NCBI GenBank assembly: GCA_964530165.1 | Contig: CAZGYE010000065.1 | Location: 1 to 21,971 of the forward strand | DNA length: 21,971 nt | Direction: 5' to 3' | DNA from: CAZGYE01 sp964530165 | Lineage (GTDB): Bacteria; Planctomycetota; Planctomycetia; Planctomycetales; Planctomycetaceae | Shown: positions 1 through 7,300 of the stretch, piece after piece | Numbering within the stretch: position 1 is the first letter of the stretch | How the letters are laid out: every line of letters begins with the position of its first letter | Notes under the pieces: generated by a model | Databases searched by the model: none | What the model was told of the DNA's origin: nothing | What the model saw: only the letters and a program-made list of their open reading frames with translations | Made by a program: the position numbers and the translations under genes

Positions 1-45
1 GCCTACGGCTCGACCCCAGCCACCCATTATGTTAAGCCAAACTGA
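1..45 (+). CDS. Possible 3' end of an upstream gene (partial)
   Basis: Frame 1 is open from the window edge to a TGA at 43-45 and reads AYGSTPATHYVKPN. The composition would suit the end of a protein, but 14 residues are too few to recognise a family. The other two plus frames are not more convincing. The 157 bases after it, up to the next start, show no further gene. Confidence 0.25.
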   Translation, partial: AYGSTPATHYVKPN

Positions 46-202
46 CCCACTGCCCCTCAAACAGCCGTTTTGAGTCTCGCGTTGAAACTTCGTACAATCG
101 CGTTCGACTTTTCGGCCGTTGTCTGTGGACGGCAATGGCCGTGCCTCGCGTTCGGTTTTTTGACGCGCGGCGCGCGCTCCTCTTGTATGATGGGAGACCG
201 AG

Positions 203-751
203 ATGCACGCATTGAGACGCCACGGATTCACGATGTTCATTGCTGTCTGCGCCCTGGGCGCATCGGCTGTTCACGCGGGCGAGCTGAAACTCGAAAAAGG
301 TTTCACACGTCTGGATAATGGCAAGAATCTTGACGGCTGGACGGGCCGCCTGGAGGGCTGGAGCGTGGTGGACGGGGCCATTCACCTCGATGCCAAGAAA
401 GCCAGAGGGAGTGTCTTCAGCAAGACGACGCACAGCAAGAATTGCATCATTCGGCTGCAATTTCGCGCCACGCAGCGGGCCGACTCGGGCGTCTTCATTT
501 ACGGCAAGCAACTGCAGGTTCGCGATTATCCAAACACGGGACCCAAGAGATATGCCAAATCGTGCAAGCCCGCCGGCCAGTGGAACGACCTGGAGTGGAA
601 CATCACTGACGGTACGGCGAAGGTGAGACTCAACGGCGAGATCATCGAGAAGGCCTGGCCGATCGGCAACAAGACCGATCGAGGAGTCGGCCTGCAAAAG
701 GAAATCGGCGATTTCGACTTCCGCTATGTCCGCCTCAAAGAAAAGAAGTAG
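203..751 (+). CDS. Exported DUF1080-like (3-keto-disaccharide hydrolase family) protein
   Basis: This 182-residue protein begins with a signal peptide (basic MHALRRH, hydrophobic stretch about 11-22, likely cleavage after AVHA near residue 25). The rest resembles a single DUF1080 domain, a concanavalin-like jelly-roll expanded in planctomycetes. Typical pieces are LDNGKNLDGW near residue 37, RADSGVFIYGKQLQVRDYPN around 92-111, and QWNDLEWNI followed by VRLNGE around 126-146. Family members are linked to glycoside, especially 3-keto-disaccharide, hydrolysis, but many are uncharacterised; a polysaccharide-related role outside the cytoplasm is inference. The start is set by GGAG at 193-196, six bases before the ATG. 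An internal ATG at residue 11 is an alternative that shortens the signal peptide. The next gene begins 252 bp downstream on the same strand, so a shared transcript is possible but unproven. Confidence 0.8.
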   Translation: MHALRRHGFTMFIAVCALGASAVHAGELKLEKGFTRLDNGKNLDGWTGRLEGWSVVDGAIHLDAKKARGSVFSKTTHSKNCIIRLQFRATQRADSGVFIYGKQLQVRDYPNTGPKRYAKSCKPAGQWNDLEWNITDGTAKVRLNGEIIEKAWPIGNKTDRGVGLQKEIGDFDFRYVRLKEKK

Positions 752-1003
752 GCGTTACCGCTCACCGATCTGCCCCAGCCATGACTGGCAGCCGACACTC
801 GCCCGGATACCGGCTCGCCAAGAATGGGAACTCGCCTCATGGCCGACCGAGTTCTGCACATTTTCTCCCAGCGGCCCGGCCAAACCGGAAGCGGCGTCAC
901 GCCGTACGCTTGAAGGAAACGCTCTCGATGGGCGACAATCACAATGATGCCCGATGTCCGATGCTCCGGTCCACAGACAAGAGAACAAATTGGAGACGCA
1001 CTG

Positions 1004-4000
1004 ATGAAACGCTTGCTCGAAGCGGTTGCAATGGTCTTGAGTCTGCTTGTCGCGGTCGAGTCGTCCGCCGGCGATTGGCCCCAGTTCCGGTATGACGCCG
1101 CCCGGACTGCGGCTTCGCCGGAGCTTCTGCCGGCCGAACTGCATCCTCAGTGGATTCGTGAGTTCCCCTCGCCGCGGCCGGCCTTCCCCAACGAAATCCG
1201 GCTGCGATTCGACGCCTCCTACGAACCGGTTGTTCTCGGTAAGTCGATGTTCGTTCCCTCGATGGTCACCGACAGCGTCGCGGCGCTGGATACCGATACG
1301 GGGGCCGAGCGATGGCGGTTCTTTACCGATGGTCCGGTCCGGTTTGCGCCAGTGGCGTGGCAGGGCAAGGTCTATTTCATCTCAGACGACGGCCATCTGT
1401 ACTGCGTGAATGCCGCGGACGGAAAACTGCTGTGGAAGTTTCGCGGACTCCCGGCCGACCGCCCGGACCGCAAGCTGCTGGGGAACGGCCGCCTGGTCTC
1501 GCTCCGGCCGGCGCGCGGGGGACCGGTCCTGGCTGACGGGGTCATCTATTTCGGGGCCGGCATCTGGCTCGGTGAGGGCATCTTCGTTCATGCGCTCGAT
1601 GCGAACACGGGCCGGGTTGTCTGGTCGAACACCGACAGCAGCATCATTCCGCACACGAATCTGGACCACGGCGTCAAGAACGATGCCGGCCTGTCGCCGC
1701 AGGGATATCTTGCCCTGCTCGGCGAAAAGTTGATTGTTCCCTGCGGCGCCCAGTTGCCGGCTTTCCTCGATCGAAAGACCGGGAAACGGGAGGCCTACAC
1801 AATGGGCTGGGGCGGGCGGGTCGGTTTGCCGAAGGGCTGTTGGCTGGCGGCCGGCGTCGGGAAATACCTGGCCCAAAGCGGCGATCTGTACGACGTCAGC
1901 CGGCCCAACAACGAACGCTTCAAGGACTCACACGGCCGGGCGGACTTCAAGCGCCTGCTGTATCCGGGCGGCTACACGCGGCTGCAGATCGATCCCGCCT
2001 GCCAGAGGACGCTCGGCGAGTTCGGGGTGCCGGTCCTCACGCAGACGACGATGTACACCGGCTCTCGTGCACAGGGCATTGCCGCCTACGATCTCACGAA
2101 GTTGACAGTCGAGGAAAGGTCGAAAACGACTCCGGCTGCGTATCGCAAGAACGATCAATACCCCGACAAGCTGAAAGGGACTTTTGCGAAGCTGTGGAGT
2201 CTGGGCTCCAAGCTCAAAGTCCACATCAAGGCCGGGCCGCGTCTCTATGCCGGCGGCCCAGGAATAGTGGAGGCGATCGACGTTCCCGATCAAGGCGGCC
2301 AGCCGCAGGTTTCGTGGCGGGTGAAAATCGAGGGCACACCTCACCGCATGCTGGCCGCCGACGGAAAGCTGTTTGTGGTGACGCGCGAAGGACGAATCAT
2401 CGCCTTCGGAGCGAAGAAAACCGCGGAACCCATCGTCCACGCAAAACCACAATCGAACTCCACGCCGAAGGAAGACAAATGGACCAAGACGGCGGAAGAG
2501 ATCCTCAAACAGACAAAAACCAGCGACGGGTATGCCCTCGTGCTTGGCGTTGGCAGCGGCCGTTTGGCGGAAGAGCTCGCACGGCAATCGGACGTGTTTG
2601 TCATCGCCGTGGATCGGGATGCTTCGAAGGTCGCAAAGCTGCGCGCGCGGTTCCAGCGGGCGGGATTGTACGGCACACGCATCGCCGTTTATGCGGGCGA
2701 TCCGCTGGCCACTCCGCTGCCACCGTTCGTGGCCAACCTGATTGTCTCGGAAGACTTGGCCGGCGTCTCGGGGACGTTCGACCGAAAGTTTGCCGAGAAC
2801 GTCTTCTACTGGCTGCGTCCTTACGGCGGCATGGCCTGCCTGGCGATTCCCGCCGCCAGCCGGGACGCATTCCTCAGAGAGCTGTCGCAGGGTGAACTGG
2901 CGGGATCGGCAAACCGCCGGACGGACGATTTCGTGCTGCTCACCCGTCGTGGACCACTGCCCGGAGCGGCCGATTGGTCGCACGCCGGCGCCGACGCAGC
3001 CAATTCCGACGCGTCGCAGGACCGGTTCCTCAAGGCGCCGTTGGGTATTCTGTGGTTTGACGGCTCCGTGCGTTGGCAGAGAGGACCGGGCAGAACGGTG
3101 GTGCGGGTGGCCGGCGGACGCGTCTTCATCAGGGCCGAGAAGCTGCTGGCGGTGGACGTCTTCACCGGCAGGCATCTCTGGGAGGCGAAGCTGCCCGCAA
3201 GCAGTCCGTCGACGCACGCTGACATGGTCGCCGTCGAGGACGGCATTTACGTCGCCGCTGGAAAAACGTGTCTGGTTCTGGACCCCGCGACGGGCCGACA
3301 GATCGGACAAGTCACGGTCCCGGCCGAGTTGGCCAAGAAGACCACGGCCGGCTGGTCGCGGATTCGGGTCCACGACGATTACCTGATCGGCAGCATCGGC
3401 GCGCACGTTGTCTGTGTGAATCGGCGAGACGGCAAGCTGCTCTGGAGCCATCAGTGTGAACACAATCGCCACAGTCTGGCGCTCGGCGGCGGGAAGGTGT
3501 TCTGCGCGCTGCTGCCCGAGCCGAAACAAAAACGAAAGCCGCGAGAATCGCAACCCGCGAAGAGCAAGCCCGAGACGCTGGCGTTCGATTTGAAGACGGG
3601 CGAGATTTCGTGGCGGATTGCCGACGCCTCCCCGCTCCGCTACAGCGAGCCGCACGACCTGCTGCTGACGTCGGCCGGCATCTACCACGGGAAAGATGGG
3701 ACGCTGCTGCGCAAGACCGGGGCGCTGTTCTCCGTTGCCGGCAACCAGATGATCAGCACCACGGTCGACACCCTCGTCACCTACAACCTGCTGACGGGCG
3801 CCAAGACCGGCAAAGAGTTGAAATGGTTCCGGCGCGGATGCACCGGATTGCGCGCCTGCCAGAACTTGGCGACGACTCGTTATTACGGAAACGCGGCTTA
3901 CATCGATCTCGGGACGCGACAGATCAGCAGGTTGTGGAACGTTCGCAGCGCCTGCAATAACAACCTGATTCCCGCCAACGGCGTGTTGAACGTTCCCAAC

Positions 4001-4090
4001 CTGACCGGCGGGTGCGAATGCAATTACACGCCGACGTCTCTTGCCCTGGTGCCCGTCTCAGTGATCGAAGGAGGCCCAAACGGCAAATAG
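1004..4090 (+). CDS. Exported PQQ-like beta-propeller protein with internal methyltransferase-like domain
   Basis: I chose the ATG at 1004 because GGAG lies at 992-995 and a clean signal peptide follows (MKRLLEAVAMVLSLLVAVESSAG, cut before DWPQFRYD). The protein has 1028 residues. Residues about 25-485 and 680-1028 carry PQQ/BamB-type blade motifs such as ALDTDTGAERWRF, CVNAADGKLLWKF, AVDVFTGRHLWEA and CVNRRDGKLLWSH. Between them, about 490-655, is a Rossmann-like segment with LVLGVGSGRLAEELA followed by FVIAVDRD, resembling motifs I and II of class I SAM methyltransferases. The C-terminal part has several conserved-looking cysteines (FRRGCTGLRAC, RSACNNNLIPANG, GGCECNY), a pattern I associate with planctomycete propeller proteins. 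Function is unknown: it may be a scaffold or an enzyme in the periplasm, where SAM supply is uncertain. A true quinoprotein dehydrogenase is not supported, since I see no clear PQQ-binding signature. Confidence 0.85.
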   Translation: MKRLLEAVAMVLSLLVAVESSAGDWPQFRYDAARTAASPELLPAELHPQWIREFPSPRPAFPNEIRLRFDASYEPVVLGKSMFVPSMVTDSVAALDTDTGAERWRFFTDGPVRFAPVAWQGKVYFISDDGHLYCVNAADGKLLWKFRGLPADRPDRKLLGNGRLVSLRPARGGPVLADGVIYFGAGIWLGEGIFVHALDANTGRVVWSNTDSSIIPHTNLDHGVKNDAGLSPQGYLALLGEKLIVPCGAQLPAFLDRKTGKREAYTMGWGGRVGLPKGCWLAAGVGKYLAQSGDLYDVSRPNNERFKDSHGRADFKRLLYPGGYTRLQIDPACQRTLGEFGVPVLTQTTMYTGSRAQGIAAYDLTKLTVEERSKTTPAAYRKNDQYPDKLKGTFAKLWSLGSKLKVHIKAGPRLYAGGPGIVEAIDVPDQGGQPQVSWRVKIEGTPHRMLAADGKLFVVTREGRIIAFGAKKTAEPIVHAKPQSNSTPKEDKWTKTAEEILKQTKTSDGYALVLGVGSGRLAEELARQSDVFVIAVDRDASKVAKLRARFQRAGLYGTRIAVYAGDPLATPLPPFVANLIVSEDLAGVSGTFDRKFAENVFYWLRPYGGMACLAIPAASRDAFLRELSQGELAGSANRRTDDFVLLTRRGPLPGAADWSHAGADAANSDASQDRFLKAPLGILWFDGSVRWQRGPGRTVVRVAGGRVFIRAEKLLAVDVFTGRHLWEAKLPASSPSTHADMVAVEDGIYVAAGKTCLVLDPATGRQIGQVTVPAELAKKTTAGWSRIRVHDDYLIGSIGAHVVCVNRRDGKLLWSHQCEHNRHSLALGGGKVFCALLPEPKQKRKPRESQPAKSKPETLAFDLKTGEISWRIADASPLRYSEPHDLLLTSAGIYHGKDGTLLRKTGALFSVAGNQMISTTVDTLVTYNLLTGAKTGKELKWFRRGCTGLRACQNLATTRYYGNAAYIDLGTRQISRLWNVRSACNNNLIPANGVLNVPNLTGGCECNYTPTSLALVPVSVIEGGPNGK

Positions 4091-4120
4091 TCCAGATGAT
4101 TCCTATGTTGTCCTTGTGGC

Positions 4121-4263
4121 ACCCAAACCGACAACTTGTTGTCGCAATCCACTGGTTCCACCGACAACTTGTTGTCGCAATCCACTGGTTCCACCGACAA
4201 CTTGTTGTCGCAATCCACTGGTTCCACCCTACAGCCAGCGACGACAAGTCGTCGGTTTGGGTT
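4121..4263. repeat. 143-bp element: three 33-bp hairpin repeats inside imperfect terminal inverted repeats
   Basis: Three identical, directly abutting 33-bp units lie at 4128-4160, 4161-4193 and 4194-4226. Each begins CCGACAACTTGTTGTCGC, which contains a 7-bp palindrome arm (CGACAAC/GTTGTCG), and continues into AATCCACTGGTTCCA. The outer ends, 4121-4145 and 4239-4263, are 25-bp inverted repeats with 23 matches (left end begins ACCCAAACCGAC, right end finishes GTCGGTTTGGGT). The two mismatches are an A-T pair in the left hairpin and a G-C pair in the right one, so the hairpin is preserved. It fills the space between the stop of the gene ending at 4090 and the next start at 4333. The sequence is open in one frame and could be mistaken for a 5' extension of the downstream gene. 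Confidence 0.85.
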
Positions 4264-4332
4264 TCTATGAATAAGCCGGGATGGCACACGTTGGTTCGAT
4301 CACGTTGTTTTTCTATACTCTCGCGTGAGCGC

Positions 4333-7300
4333 ATGACTCGAAATTTGCTAATGCTGATCCCGGCTCCGTCTGGGAGGAACCTTGTCGTTGCGGGGTTTCT
4401 GTGTTTCGCCGTCGTCCTGCTGCCGGGACCGTCTCCGGCCGGCGCCGCGGACAATTCCATCTCGCCGCGCGAACCGACGGGCAAGAAATGGGTCGACATG
4501 GATTACGGCCCTTACCTATCGATGTCCTTCGAGGCGCCCGACCCGCCGGGCAACATCGCCTACAAGGGGCTCGTGATCGCGGTGGACCGCGACGCCGATG
4601 CGTACGTTCTGTTCGACACCGACCTGCTGCGCTGGGCGGCCGGCTGGCTGGGCGGCCCCATCGACTGGCGAAGCGTGGTCTACGACGGCTCGCACCATTC
4701 TCATCCGTGGATCGTCGGCGACCAGCAGTTCGGCAATGCGGCCCGTCCCGGTTGGGGGCACAAAGGAGATTTCACTGATCCGCGCACGCTCCCCTACGGC
4801 CCGCTTCCGCACGACCGGGCGCGGTACAAAGGGTTGTTTCTTCACGGCGACCGCGTGGTGCTTTCCTACACGGTCGGCGATTCGCAGATCTTGGAGTCGC
4901 CCGGACTCGAAAAGCAGGGACGACAAAGGGTCTTCACGCGGACCCTGGAAGTCGGACCTTCCGCCGTTGATCGTGTGGTGCAGCTCGCGGAGCGCAAAGG
5001 GTTGCCGGGGACGATTCTCGGGCTGAACGACCTGAAACCCTCACAACCTGCTGCATCCGCCGGGAGTCGTGTCGCCGTTCTCGGGACGATCAAGCCGAAA
5101 GCAAAGCCCCAAACTGACGCCCGGCCTGAGCCGGTAATTCCCACGGATGGGCTGGTCGCCCGCTGGTTGTTCGACGAGGGCAAAGGTGCCACCGCAGTCT
5201 CCACAGCCGACAAGCAGATTGCCGTGCTCCACAAGGCAACTTGGACGGCCGGCAAATACGGTACAGCGATCCGGGTCGAAGGCGGCTCGCATGTCTTGGT
5301 GAAACGTCTGCCGGGACTGAAATGGGGTGGGACGGATTACTCCGTCGCAGCCTGGGTCAAGACTTCGACGGGTGGGACGATCGTCTCGCTGACGAAAACT
5401 GGCGCTTGGGTCCCCGGCGGGAAGACGCTGTTCGTCCGCGATGGCAGGCTGGCCTTCGACATCGGCTGGGTTGGCGTCGTGACCTCGTCGCGAAGAGTGG
5501 CCGACGGGCGTTGGCATCACGTTGCGATGACGCACAGCGCCCAGGACGGAATCGTGCGGCTTTACGTCGATGGCGTTCCCGACGGTCACAAACAGCTCAG
5601 GTCCGTCCCCGATCCGGACGGCAGCCGGTTGCGGTTTGGCGTTACGTCGAAGAACTTTCCGGCAAGAGGCAGCAACCGTCTCCGCGGCGCCCTCGACGAG
5701 GTGACGATCACCAACCGTCTCCTCTCGGCGAAGGAAATCAAAGCGATGGCGCCGAACGCGGGTTCGGCTGACGAGGAGATTACGGCAGTCGGCGTCAGGG
5801 CCGCCCCGCCCGATTGGAAATGGGAAGTCACGAACGATTCCTGCATTCGACTCCACATTCCGGCCAATCGAAAGACCGAGCGGGTGAAGCTGTTGATCTG
5901 GCGCGGGCCGAGCGAAGACTTGCCGAAATTTGCCGATTTGGTCAGAACATCGGACGCTCCCGACGATCTTGGCCGGTTGACCCACGGCGGGCCGACGCGG
6001 TTCCCTCAGAACTTGACAACAACGGGAAAACTCGGCGACGGCAAATCCGCCTACACGGTCGACACGATCACCGCACCGGACGAGAACCCCTGGCATTCCT
6101 GGATGCGCTTCGGCGGGTTTGACTTCTTCGCCAGCGGCAAGAGGGCGGCCATCTGCACGTGGAGCGGCGACGTGTGGATCGTTTCCGGGCTTGACGGCGA
6201 TCTCGAAAAACTCGTGTGGAAACGGATTGCGACCGGCCTGTTTCAGCCGCTCGGCTTGAAAATCGTGGACGAGCGGATCTACGTCTGTTGCCGCGATCAG
6301 ATCACCCGCCTCGTCGACCTCAACGGCGACGATGAGACCGACTTCTACGAAAGTTTCAACAACGATCACCAGGTCACCGAACACTTTCACGAGTTCGCAA
6401 TGGATCTGCAAACCGACGCAGAGGGGAATTTCTATTACGCCAAGTCGGCCCGGCACGCGCTGGATTCCGTCGTCCCGCAGCACGGCACGCTGCTGAAGGT
6501 CTCGAAGGACGGCAAGACGACCGAGATCGTCTGCAACGGCTTCCGTGCCGCCAACGGCGTCGGCGTGGGACCGCATGGGGAATTGGTCAACACCGATCAG
6601 GAAGGGCACTGGACGCCGGCCAACCGCATCAACCTCGTCAAACCGGGCGGATTCTACGGCAACATGTACTCGTACCACCGGGGTCCGCGTCCGACGGGCT
6701 ACGATCCGCCCCTGTGCTGGCTGCCGACAAACGTCGACCGCTCGCCCGCGGAACCCTTGTGGGTCACCAGCGATCAGTGGGGCCCGCTGGAAGGTTCGAT
6801 GATCTCCACCTCGTACGGGACCGGCCAGATCTTTCTGGTCCCGTATGAATACGTCGATGGTGTACCCCAGGGCGGGGCGGTGAAGTTTCCGCTCTCGTTC
6901 CCCACCGGAATCATGCGGTCCAGATTTCATCCCGGCAACGGACAGCTTTACGTGTGTGGTCTGTTCGGCTGGAGCTCGGACAAAACGCAGCCGGGCGGTT
7001 TCTATCGCGTGCGTTACACGGGTCGGCCGGTCTACATGCCGGTCAAATTCCACGCGGCCGAGGACGGCATCGAGCTCGGCTTTACGGAACCGCTCGACCG
7101 GGAATCTGCCGAGGACGTCAACAATTACAACGTTCGAGAGTGGAACTACCGCTGGACCGCCAATTACGGATCGGCCCACTATCTCCTCTCCGATCCGAGA
7201 CGCGAGGGGGCCGACCGGGTCGACGTGCTCGCGGCGAAGCTGGCCGAAGACGGCAAGACCGTCTTCCTGCGGCTGAAAGACCTGCGGCCCGTCATGCAGA

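Noticed and set aside
160..191. Promoter TTGACG ... TATGAT before the first gene
   Set aside because: The spacer is 20 bp and the -10 lies 12 bases before the ATG, overlapping the ribosome binding site region; not convincing.
32..697. Minus-strand open frame opposite the DUF1080-like gene
   Set aside because: The plus strand has a signal peptide, a ribosome binding site and family motifs; the minus frame has none.
1928..3688. Long minus-strand open frame (586 codons)
   Set aside because: It is antisense to the propeller gene; its arginine-, glutamine- and alanine-rich composition has no domain pattern and is typical of GC-rich shadows.
4128..4226. Three identical 33-bp repeats as a CRISPR array
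   Set aside because: The units abut without spacers, and no cas gene is nearby.
4012..4332. Upstream extension of the cytochrome gene as coding sequence
   Set aside because: It would overlap the previous gene and translate the 33-bp repeats (repeated QLVVAIHWFHR); the signal peptide begins only at 4333.
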